NCBI GenBank assembly: GCA_902462635.1
Contig: CABQCN010000027.1
Span: 1-9,385 of the forward strand
Origin: an uncultured Oscillospiraceae bacterium
GTDB lineage: Bacteria > Bacillota > Clostridia > UBA1212 > UBA1255
Direction of reading: 5' to 3'
DNA length: 9,385 nt
The notes under the pieces were generated by a model. The model was not told the DNA's origin. It ran no database searches and saw nothing but the letters and a program-made list of their open reading frames with translations. Position numbers and translations under genes: made by a program. This document shows, in pieces, positions 1-5,804 of this stretch (position 1 is the stretch's first letter; the number at the start of each line of letters is the position of its first letter).

Positions 1-331
1 GCAGAGGATCTCCATCGCCCGCGCCGTCCTCAAAAATCCGAGTCTTCTGATTTTCGACGAGGCGACGGCGTCCGTGGACTCGGAAACGGAGAATCTGATC
101 CAGGAGGCGATCGAACGCCTGATCAAAGGAAGGACCACGCTGATGATCGCGCACCGGCTTTCGACGCTTCGCAAAGCAAACAAAATCATTGTCGTCGATC
201 AGGGCAGGATTATCGAAAACGGCACCCATGAGGAACTAATGGCACTGCAGGGAAAATATTACAAGCTCGTCGAGATCCAGTCGATGTCCGAGAAAATCAG
301 GCGGTCCAAAGAACAGGAAAATTTTGAGTGA
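1..331 (+). CDS. ABC exporter ATP-binding protein, C-terminal end (partial)
   Basis: This is the last ~109 codons of an ABC transporter nucleotide-binding domain, which hydrolyses ATP at the cytoplasmic membrane. The reading frame is open from base 2, so the gene begins before the window. Visible in order are the end of the signature motif (QRISIARA, bases 2-25), Walker B with its catalytic Glu (LLIFDEA, bases 44-64), the D-loop SVD, and the switch His in MIAHRLST (His at bases 152-154). The order and the typical C-terminal tail fit an ABCB/MsbA-like exporter, where this domain follows a six-helix membrane domain on the same chain. That part is outside the window, so the substrate cannot be read. 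The stop codon overlaps the ribosome binding site of the DUF1854 gene, indicating co-transcription. Family certain; fused exporter probable. Confidence 0.93.
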   Translation, partial: QRISIARAVLKNPSLLIFDEATASVDSETENLIQEAIERLIKGRTTLMIAHRLSTLRKANKIIVVDQGRIIENGTHEELMALQGKYYKLVEIQSMSEKIRRSKEQENFE

Positions 332-345
332 GGCGGTGAACCGGA

Positions 346-834
346 ATGGCAAGGTTATATATCGAGGGCGATGAAGTGCGTTTTACCAAAAAAGACATGT
401 GCAGTGTCGACGCGGAATTTTACGACGGAAGAAAATTTGAAAATCTGGAACCCAGGCGCCTGTTCCCCGTCAGCGGCCTGACGCGGTATATCACGCTTTT
501 GGATACCGAGGGGAAAGAACAGGCGATCATCAGAAATATCGATTCTTTGATGCCGGAATCGAAAAAAATCATCGAATCGTGCCTGCGGGAGTATTATATG
601 ATCCCCAAAATCAAATCTCTCATTGATTCTTCGGAAAAATATGGTATCCTGAAATGGACCGTGGAAACGGACCGCGGAAGGTGTTCCTTTGAAATCCGCA
701 ACCGGCACAGCGATATCAAGATGCTTTATGATGGCAGAGTGCTTGTCCGCGATTCCAATGACAACCGGTATGAGATCACGGACTGCAAGGCGCTCGACAA
801 GCGCAGCATGGCGCTGCTGAACGCGGAGCTATGA
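346..834 (+). CDS. DUF1854 domain protein, ABC-transporter partner
   Basis: A 162-residue soluble protein with no signal peptide or membrane helix. I recognise it as a DUF1854 protein from its overall pattern: an N-terminal FYDGRKFENLEPRRLFP stretch, a central LREYYMIPKI segment, and a C-terminal half with DIKMLYDGRVLVRDSNDNRYEI. No biochemical function is established for the family. As I recall it, the domain is repeatedly encoded beside, or fused to, ABC exporters, including ones linked to cyanophycin genes in proteobacteria. Here it begins 14 bases after the ABC stop. The ribosome binding site AGGCGGTGA (331-339) starts on the last base of that stop, which suggests coupled translation. An accessory role for the exporter is inferred from position. 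The start is the first ATG in frame and is well spaced from the site. Confidence 0.8.
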   Translation: MARLYIEGDEVRFTKKDMCSVDAEFYDGRKFENLEPRRLFPVSGLTRYITLLDTEGKEQAIIRNIDSLMPESKKIIESCLREYYMIPKIKSLIDSSEKYGILKWTVETDRGRCSFEIRNRHSDIKMLYDGRVLVRDSNDNRYEITDCKALDKRSMALLNAEL

Positions 835-859
835 TCAAAATAAATAGAGGAGGATTTTT

Positions 860-1186
860 ATGAAACTTGTTTTGGCAATCGTAAATAATGATGACAGCGC
901 GGTCGTTGCGTCCGCTCTTACGCAGGAAGGGTTTTTTGTAACGAAGCTTTCCACCACGGGCGGATTCCTGATGGTGGGAAACGCAACGCTCCTGATCGGA
1001 ACACAAGACGATAAAACCGAGCGCATTAAAGAAATTCTGAAGAAATATTGTTCGACGCGAAAACAGCTCAACAGATCCTCCAATTCTTTCGGAAAGGACC
1101 TTGACCGCGACGGGCTGGGCAATGAAGTCGTCGTAGGAGGCGCCACGTTTTTCGTATTGAATGTGGAAGAATTTGAGAAATTGTAA
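860..1186 (+). CDS. darA: PII-like cyclic-di-AMP receptor (DarA/PstA family)
   Basis: A 108-residue cytoplasmic protein of the PII-like family that binds the second messenger c-di-AMP as a trimer (family knowledge). Length and sequence agree with Bacillus DarA and Staphylococcus PstA end to end. Residues that I recall contacting the ligand are present: Thr28, Gly35-Phe36 within TTGGFL (32-37), Asn41, Gly47, and the VGGAT strand (92-96) leading to FVL. The middle loop (about residues 66-88) is the variable region expected to change on binding. The downstream partner is unknown for this family. AGGAGG (848-853) sits six bases before the ATG. The gene follows DUF1854 by 25 bases with no terminator between, so it is probably in the same transcript. 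No terminator is obvious after it either. Confidence 0.93.
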   Translation: MKLVLAIVNNDDSAVVASALTQEGFFVTKLSTTGGFLMVGNATLLIGTQDDKTERIKEILKKYCSTRKQLNRSSNSFGKDLDRDGLGNEVVVGGATFFVLNVEEFEKL

Positions 1187-1210
1187 TTTGTTGCCACCGT
1201 GTAAATTGTA

Positions 1211-1239
1211 TTGACAAATTTGTTTTAATAGAATAGAAT
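1211..1239 (+). promoter_or_regulatory. Sigma-A-type promoter of the first surface-protein gene
   Basis: TTGACA (1211-1216) and TAGAAT (1234-1239) are separated by exactly 17 bases: a perfect -35 box and a 5/6 -10 box. Transcription should begin near 1246, about 20 bases before the start codon. The -35 box lies inside TTGACAAATT, which recurs exactly at the next surface gene. ACAAATTTGT (1214-1223) is a 10-base palindrome overlapping the box and could be an operator. Confidence 0.8.
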
Positions 1240-1268
1240 CAGGAAAAATAAATTTTGGAGGAGTACTT

Positions 1269-2051
1269 ATGAAAAAGAAATTGTTGATTTTTACTGTTGT
1301 CGCAGCAATGTTGGTTTCGATATTGTCGATCAGCAGCGTATTTGCGGCAACAGAACCTACCTGGATTTGGAATCCGGTGGAAGACGGGCGCGCGGATACT
1401 TATGACCAGTGTACGTCGGTATCGGAAGATGATTATATGACGTTTACAACAATTCTGGGTCAGCTGGAAGGCTTTACTTATCCCGGAACCGAGGGAGGAA
1501 ATCTTGCGGCGTCAAGCATGGGAGCCATCGACACGGCGAACGGCAAGATTGCATTGGTGAAATACAGAACGACTGTAGATTCGAAAGTATACGGTGAGTT
1601 CGTTTGGCATAACGGTACGGCGCACGGATTTAAAACATTTGATTATGTGAATGACGGCGAATGGCATTTCGCAATCGTAGATATGACGAAAGCCAGCACA
1701 GAAGCTTCCAGCGAATGGACTTCCGTTGCGAAGATGAATTGGTTCCGTTTTGATTTTGTAAATAATATCACGGAAGAGGAAAGCGGTTCCGTAGATCTTG
1801 CTTATATCGCAATGTTTGCCAACGAAGCAGACGCGCAGGCCTATGCGGCGGCGGACGGAGAAGGCACGGTAACCGATCCGGGGAAAGACGACGATAAGGA
1901 CGATAACAAAGACGACAATAAGGATGACAACAAGGACGACAATAAAGGAGACACACAGCCTCCGAAGACCGGCGACGTCAGCATGATCGTTGCAGTTGCG
2001 GCGGCAGGCCTGGTTCTGACCGTGGTACTGAAAAAGAGAATCAATGCTTAA
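1269..2051 (+). CDS. Secreted surface protein A, acidic linker, PPKTGD sorting-type tail
   Basis: A 260-residue secreted protein. Residues 1-26 form a signal peptide (MKKK, hydrophobic core, VFA cleavage site). Residues 27 to about 197 form one extracellular domain rich in Trp and aromatic residues, ending in a SVDLAYIAMF strand followed by an Ala-rich segment. It looks like a carbohydrate-binding-type beta sandwich, but I cannot name a family. The linker holds DDDK plus four DDNK repeats. The tail is PPKTGD (231-236), a hydrophobic helix and the basic end KKRINA, the arrangement of an LPXTG-type sorting signal with Pro in place of Leu. The product is therefore probably cell-wall or membrane anchored; no sortase is nearby. 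GGAGG (1257-1261) lies seven bases before the ATG. A terminator follows, so the gene is probably monocistronic. Paralogous tails occur in the next two surface genes. Confidence 0.85.
   Translation: MKKKLLIFTVVAAMLVSILSISSVFAATEPTWIWNPVEDGRADTYDQCTSVSEDDYMTFTTILGQLEGFTYPGTEGGNLAASSMGAIDTANGKIALVKYRTTVDSKVYGEFVWHNGTAHGFKTFDYVNDGEWHFAIVDMTKASTEASSEWTSVAKMNWFRFDFVNNITEEESGSVDLAYIAMFANEADAQAYAAADGEGTVTDPGKDDDKDDNKDDNKDDNKDDNKGDTQPPKTGDVSMIVAVAAAGLVLTVVLKKRINA
1887..1946 (+). repeat. Acidic tandem repeat (DDDK + 4x DDNK) in protein A
   Basis: Five 12-base units encode DDDK and then four DDNK copies (1899-1946). Synonymous codons vary between units (GAC/GAT, AAC/AAT, AAA/AAG), so the peptide is repeated more exactly than the DNA. 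It forms a hydrophilic linker just before the sorting tail and probably holds the head domain away from the cell wall. Asp-rich repeats can bind divalent cations, but no canonical calcium loop is evident. Confidence 0.85.
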
Positions 2052-2075
2052 TTAAAAATGCTGCAGGAGCTATTG

Positions 2076-2116
2076 AAATACGGGATGTCCGAAAACCGGA
2101 GGTCCCGTATTTTTTT
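2076..2116 (+). terminator. Rho-independent terminator after surface protein A
   Basis: AAATACGGGA (2076-2085) pairs perfectly with TCCCGTATTT (2103-2112). An inner TCCG/CGGA stem (2088-2091 with 2097-2100) closes a short AAAAC loop, and a run of seven T (2110-2116) follows. It lies 25 bases after the stop codon and separates this gene from the next. Confidence 0.9.
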
Positions 2117-2229
2117 GCTTTCTTCCGGAATCTGCAGTTGTCAAAAACCTGCGGAAATAGTATAACGATCTGTTTCCCTTGCTCTCTGACGGAGGATAAG
2201 AGATGCGATCATAAGCGATTGCGTTCCTG

Positions 2230-2269
2230 ATTTGTCGAATTAATTTTTTGCAAAAAAATGTTGACAAAT
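2230..2269. promoter_or_regulatory. Dyad and A/T palindrome overlapping the second promoter
   Basis: ATTTGTC (2230-2236) and GACAAAT (2263-2269) are perfect inverted arms. They enclose TTTTTTGCAAAAAA (2244-2257), itself a 14-base palindrome with nearly the same centre. The right arm overlaps the -35 box. It could be an operator or, through the A- and T-tracts, an UP-like or bent-DNA element. In an A/T-rich upstream region chance is a real alternative. The rest of the leader, from 2117, shows nothing I can identify. Confidence 0.4.
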
Positions 2270-2289
2270 TAAAACGTAAATGTTAATAT
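2261..2289 (+). promoter_or_regulatory. Sigma-A-type promoter of the second surface-protein gene
   Basis: TTGACA (2261-2266), a 17-base spacer, then TAATAT (2284-2289) preceded by TGT, an extended -10 arrangement. Transcription should begin near 2296, just ahead of the ribosome binding site AAGGAG. TTGACAAATT is identical to the -35 region of the first surface gene. A TATACT at 2294-2299 is too far from the -35 box to be the partner. Confidence 0.8.
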
Positions 2290-2322
2290 AAATTATACTT
2301 TATATAGTACAAGGAGACTGTT

Positions 2323-3051
2323 ATGAAAAAATTTATTATGATTGCAATAGCTTGTGTGTGTTTGTTATCTTTGTGTATTTTACCGGCGGCAGCGGCAGGG
2401 GATCTGGAAATCGATTTTGAATCTTTAACGGCGGACAAAAGCAATATTCATGTATTTTCGGCGGCGCTCTATACCCAGACCGTCATTCAATTCGAGGGTC
2501 CGGCAGGCACGCAGAACGTCGGAGAGCTAGACCTCAGTAAATACGGTTCCGTCACGATCGAATACGGTTCGGATGCGGGCGCGGTATTTGTCGGCGACTC
2601 CGCGCAGGGGTATCTGGCGCTCACGGAGAACGGCGCGGTTCAGGATGAAAACGGCGCTGCTCTGGAAGATGTAAAGATAATCGGCCGGACGGACCTTGAA
2701 GATCAGACAAACGGCGGATGGGCAAACGGAAATACGGCGGTGACGATTCCGTTTCATTCGGACTATAACGGCATCGTATATGTTTCCCTGTTTGCCGTGA
2801 CGAAAGAAGGCGTAACGCCGAACGGAAATTTTGACGGAATCGCGATCACAAAAATAACGTTCCATGAAAAGACGGAAAGCGATCCGCCTGCGGGTTCTAC
2901 GGAAAAACCGGCAGATCCTACGCAGACTCCGGGTTCCGGCACCAAACCTTCGGATACTCCGAAAACGGGCGACGTCAATGTTATTCTCGCAATTGCGGCT
3001 GCCGGCATTGTGTTAACGGTCATTCTGCAAATCAAAAGGATAAAAATATAA
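2323..3051 (+). CDS. Secreted surface protein B, TPKTGD sorting-type tail
   Basis: A 242-residue secreted protein. The signal peptide is residues 1 to about 24-25 (MKKF, a Cys-rich hydrophobic core, cleavage in PAAAA). The ectodomain, about 26-187, is rich in beta-type and Gly/Asn segments, including LDLSKYGSVTIEYGSD, a GGWANGNTAVTIPF strand and a final AITKITFHEK strand. A beta-sandwich, possibly glycan-binding, is likely but not proven. A Pro/Thr/Ser linker (about 188-211) leads to TPKTGD (212-217), a hydrophobic helix and the basic end KRIKI. The tail closely matches proteins A and C while the ectodomain differs from both. A lipoprotein is unlikely because no Cys follows a lipobox. Its promoter is at 2261-2289. 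No terminator follows, so transcription may continue into the mini-ORF and the third gene. Confidence 0.83.
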   Translation: MKKFIMIAIACVCLLSLCILPAAAAGDLEIDFESLTADKSNIHVFSAALYTQTVIQFEGPAGTQNVGELDLSKYGSVTIEYGSDAGAVFVGDSAQGYLALTENGAVQDENGAALEDVKIIGRTDLEDQTNGGWANGNTAVTIPFHSDYNGIVYVSLFAVTKEGVTPNGNFDGIAITKITFHEKTESDPPAGSTEKPADPTQTPGSGTKPSDTPKTGDVNVILAIAAAGIVLTVILQIKRIKI

Positions 3052-3073
3052 AATCAGAGAAGGAAGATCGTAT

Positions 3074-3187
3074 ATGGCGGAGCCAAAGAAAGTAAGGGTT
3101 TGTAAGCGCTGTTCAGGATTCGACGTTGCCGGGCTGAAACGAAGTTACGCCGTATTTCGATTTGAAATTTTTGGAGAAATGTTTTAG
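3074..3187 (+). CDS. CxxC mini-ORF, 37 codons; small protein or remnant
   Basis: An ATG open frame of 37 codons ends in TAG at 3185-3187. AAGGAAG (3060-3066) is seven bases before the ATG, a good ribosome binding site. The peptide starts MAEPKKVRVCKRCSGFDVAG and so contains a CxxC pair (Cys10, Cys13) after a short beta-like strand. After about residue 22 it becomes aromatic/hydrophobic and unlike a folded protein. The start resembles small Firmicutes CxxC proteins of the thioredoxin-like/[2Fe-2S] kind, which are longer, so this may be the broken 5' end of such a gene. That likeness is from memory and unverified. The ORF lies between surface genes B and C, probably on the B transcript. It could also be chance. 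Confidence 0.4.
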   Translation: MAEPKKVRVCKRCSGFDVAGLKRSYAVFRFEIFGEMF

Positions 3188-3219
3188 AAAAAATTTTGAA
3201 TAGGGGGGTAGATGGGTCG

Positions 3220-3248
3220 TTTACAAAAGGCTATAATTATACTATTCT
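3220..3248 (+). promoter_or_regulatory. Candidate promoter of the third surface-protein gene
   Basis: TTTACA (3220-3225), 17 bases, TATTCT (3243-3248). This is weaker than the promoters of the first two surface genes. Nearby TATAAT (3232-3237) and TATACT (3238-3243) lack a -35 box at proper spacing. Transcription would begin near 3255, directly upstream of GGGAGGA (3259-3265). Confidence 0.5.
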
Positions 3249-3271
3249 TTATAAAATTGGGAGGATGAACG

Positions 3272-3922
3272 ATGAAAAAAATAGTTGCAATTGTATTGTC
3301 TGTTGCAGTGCTGCTTACGATGGGACTTTCCGTTTTATCTGTTTCCGCGGCGGATCCGATCATATTCTGGACGCTTGACGCGCCTGCGGGCGTAGGCGGC
3401 GGCTTTAACGGAATCAACCCGGCGACATTGGCAGAAGAGCCTTATGACGCGGACGGGATCACGATCGATAAGATTCACGGTTGGCTCGGGCTGAAGGCCG
3501 GGATGGAACTGGAACGGCTGAAATTCGTAATCGACGGCACTACGAAGTATATGGAGAAAGAAGATTTTGAAACGGCGGAGCAGGCCATTGTCGATGCCTG
3601 TAAACTGGCGCAGATCATTGATGGAACTTATATCCGCTATAAATTCAATCTGGATCAGGCATATTCCGACGGAGACCACACGATATCGTTTTACGCGGTA
3701 GTGGATGGGGAGGATGTATTGATTGTTACATTCGAATATGGCGACGGATACGCCGGCGGAACGGATCCCGCTCCTTCGGATCCGACAGAGACGCCGACTG
3801 CGAAGCCGGACGCGGGAAAGGATCCCACGCCTCCGAAGACGGGCGATGTCAGCCTGATCGTGATTGTCGCGGCTGCTGGAATCGCTCTGACCGTACTTAT
3901 CAAGAAAAAAAGTATGGCGTAA
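3272..3922 (+). CDS. Secreted surface protein C, PPKTGD sorting-type tail
   Basis: A 216-residue secreted protein. Residues 1-26 are a signal peptide (MKKI, hydrophobic core, VSA cleavage site). The ectodomain, about 27-156, contains an IHGWLGLKAG strand, a FVIDG turn and a DGDHTISFYAVVDGEDVLIV hairpin. This pattern resembles a domain I remember as recurring in large clostridial surface proteins, but I cannot name it. A Pro/Thr/Asp linker (about 160-186) leads to PPKTGD (187-192), a hydrophobic helix and the basic end KKKSMA. The tail is nearly that of protein A. Surface anchoring is inferred from this arrangement and glycan or matrix binding is only a guess. GGGAGGA lies seven bases before the ATG. 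A strong terminator follows the stop by 16 bases and closes the surface-protein block. Confidence 0.84.
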   Translation: MKKIVAIVLSVAVLLTMGLSVLSVSAADPIIFWTLDAPAGVGGGFNGINPATLAEEPYDADGITIDKIHGWLGLKAGMELERLKFVIDGTTKYMEKEDFETAEQAIVDACKLAQIIDGTYIRYKFNLDQAYSDGDHTISFYAVVDGEDVLIVTFEYGDGYAGGTDPAPSDPTETPTAKPDAGKDPTPPKTGDVSLIVIVAAAGIALTVLIKKKSMA

Positions 3923-3938
3923 TCGCATCAGTGATTTT

Positions 3939-3972
3939 ATCCCGGCTTTTACAGCCGGGATTTTTTATTTTT
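3939..3972 (+). terminator. Rho-independent terminator after surface protein C
   Basis: ATCCCGGCT (3939-3947) pairs perfectly with AGCCGGGAT (3953-3961) around a five-base loop, followed by TTTTTTATTTTT (3961-3972). It lies inside the 5' extension of the hydrolase reading frame, which argues against translation starting upstream of it. Confidence 0.93.
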
Positions 3973-3999
3973 GTTTCAGGTGAAATTTTGCGGAAAGCA

Positions 4000-4008
4000 T
4001 GTTATACT
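4000..4008 (+). promoter_or_regulatory. Extended -10 promoter for the hydrolase-mutase operon
   Basis: TGTTATACT is a TGn extended -10 element with TATACT at 4003-4008. The -35 region (GTGAAA, 3980-3985, 17-base spacing) is poor, as extended -10 promoters allow. Transcription would begin near 4015, after the terminator at 3939-3972 and before the ATG at 4057. Confidence 0.6.
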
Positions 4009-4056
4009 GGATATTATCAACGAGCATTTTACGGAAAGGAAGTGCGTATTTTATCC

Positions 4057-5781
4057 ATGGGAACGATTGATAGGCCGGAACATCCGCAGCCGCAATTTAT
4101 AAGAACCGATTGGATGAATTTAAACGGCGTATGGCAATTTGAAATAGATCCGGGGAGAAGCGGCAAAGCGAAAGGGTATATGCAGGAGAACCGGGCGCTT
4201 GCCGATACGATTCGCGTGCCGTTTTGCCCGGAAAGCAAGCTTTCGGGAGTCGGGTATAAAGATTTTATGCCGGCTGTGTGGTATAAAAAATCGTTTGCTC
4301 TGACCGCAGAGCAGATGCAGGGAAACATTGTGAATTTACGGATCGGCGCATGCGATTATCAGACGGAGGTCTGGATCAACGGCGCGTTTGCCGGGCGCCA
4401 CAAAGGCGGATATTCTTCGTTTGCTTTTGATATTACGCGGCTGCTGCGGCCGGGGGAAAATACGGTTGCGATTTATGCGGAGGATGATACGCGTGATCCC
4501 ATGATTCCGAGCGGAAAACAGTCGCAGGAATATCATTCTTTCGGATGCTGTTATACGAGGACTACGGGACTCTGGCAGACCGTGTGGCTTGAATTTGCCC
4601 CGGACGACGCGCGGATCGAATCGGTACGGTTTTATCCGGACGTGCGGCAGGGGACGGTGACGTTGGCGGCGCAGTTTGCCGGAACCGGGGATTTTACCGC
4701 GGAAATATTATATAACGGAAAGCCTGCAGGCGGAATTTCCTGTCCGGCCTGCGCAGGGCGGCGTCTGTTCACGGTGCCCTTACAAGACATTCATTTATGG
4801 GAACCTGGGCACGGCCGCCTGTATGATATCGTGATGCGGTTTGGACGGGACGAGGTACATAGTTATTTTGGACTGCGGGAGGTCTCGCTGCGGGGAAGAA
4901 AGTTTCTGCTGAACGGAAAATCCGTATTTCAAAGATTGGTATTGGATCAGGGCTTTTATCCGGACGGTATTTACACTGCGCCGGATGACGCGTCATTGAT
5001 ACGGGATATCGAAATTTCCATGCAGGCTGGTTTCAATGGAGCGCGCCTGCATGAAAAGGTGTTTGAACCTCGGTTTTTGTACCATTGCGACCGGATGGGC
5101 TATCTGGTTTGGGGAGAATATCCGAACTGGGGTCTCGACCATTCCCGGAAAGAGGCAATTTATTCTATTTTACCGGAGTGGACGGAAATTATAGAACGGG
5201 ATTTCAACCATCCGGCGATCATCGGCTGGTGCCCGTTCAATGAGACGTGGGACTGCGGCACGCCGCTGTCGCGGCAGCAGGACGACCTGATCCGTATGGT
5301 GTACCGTCAGACAAAAGCAATGGATCCGACAAGACCCTGTATCGATACGAGCGGCGTGTCTCATGTAGAAACGGATATTCACGACGTACACGATTATGAC
5401 CAGAACCCGCAGACGTTTGCGGCGCGCTATGCGGCGATCGGAGAAACCGGGAAATTTGAGGAACCTCATTACGCAGACCGGCAGAAATATGACGGGGCGA
5501 AGCCGGTATTTATCAGCGAATATGGCGGAACGGGATTGTCTTTGGAAGAGGGGTCCTGGAGCTATGGCAGCGCGGCGAAGAATCGTGCGGAATTCAACGA
5601 GCGTTACCGCGGGCTGACGCGTGCGCTGCTGGACAATCCGGAAATCTGCGGTCTGTGCTACACGCAGCTTTACGATGTGGAGCAGGAACAGAACGGGTTA
5701 TATACCTATGACAGGAAACCGAAAACGGATATTGCGGAAATTTATAAGATTAACACCCAAAAAGCAGCGATAGAGGAATAA
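4057..5781 (+). CDS. Glycoside hydrolase family 2 enzyme, cytoplasmic
   Basis: A 574-residue retaining glycoside hydrolase. The usual GH2 order is visible: sugar-binding jelly roll (about 15-180, FIRTDWMNLNGVWQFEID, then TEVWINGAFAGRHKGGY), immunoglobulin-like domain (about 185-280) and TIM barrel (about 285-560). The likely acid/base is Glu396 in WCPFNETW and the likely nucleophile is Glu488 in FISEYGGTG. Barrel motifs such as DQGFYPDGIY and HEKVFEPRFLYHCDRMGY fit a little-characterised GH2 subgroup, so galactosidase, glucuronidase or another specificity cannot be decided. No signal peptide is present, so it should act on imported oligosaccharides. I chose ATG 4057. The frame is open back to GTG 3931, but those codons run through a terminator and promoter. 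The ribosome binding site (AGGAAG, 4037-4042) is rather far from this ATG. The mutase gene follows by 23 bases. Confidence 0.88.
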   Translation: MGTIDRPEHPQPQFIRTDWMNLNGVWQFEIDPGRSGKAKGYMQENRALADTIRVPFCPESKLSGVGYKDFMPAVWYKKSFALTAEQMQGNIVNLRIGACDYQTEVWINGAFAGRHKGGYSSFAFDITRLLRPGENTVAIYAEDDTRDPMIPSGKQSQEYHSFGCCYTRTTGLWQTVWLEFAPDDARIESVRFYPDVRQGTVTLAAQFAGTGDFTAEILYNGKPAGGISCPACAGRRLFTVPLQDIHLWEPGHGRLYDIVMRFGRDEVHSYFGLREVSLRGRKFLLNGKSVFQRLVLDQGFYPDGIYTAPDDASLIRDIEISMQAGFNGARLHEKVFEPRFLYHCDRMGYLVWGEYPNWGLDHSRKEAIYSILPEWTEIIERDFNHPAIIGWCPFNETWDCGTPLSRQQDDLIRMVYRQTKAMDPTRPCIDTSGVSHVETDIHDVHDYDQNPQTFAARYAAIGETGKFEEPHYADRQKYDGAKPVFISEYGGTGLSLEEGSWSYGSAAKNRAEFNERYRGLTRALLDNPEICGLCYTQLYDVEQEQNGLYTYDRKPKTDIAEIYKINTQKAAIEE

Positions 5782-5804
5782 ATCATATATAGGAGATCGA
5801 TATT

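Noticed and set aside
2323..2400. Lipoprotein signal in protein B because of Cys residues in its leader
   Set aside because: The Cys residues lie within the hydrophobic core and none follows an L-[AS]-[GA] lipobox; an AAA-type signal peptidase I site follows.
3052..3271. Riboswitch or structured leader RNA before the third surface gene
   Set aside because: No extended pairing or known riboswitch pattern was seen. The stretch is better explained by the mini-ORF and a promoter.
3196..3378. 60-codon + frame overlapping the third surface-gene start
   Set aside because: It begins upstream of the ribosome binding site and runs out of frame into the signal-peptide codons; no protein-like features.
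3335..3928. 197-codon minus-strand frame opposite surface protein C
   Set aside because: Arg-rich, low-information translation, a shadow of the real secreted-protein gene.
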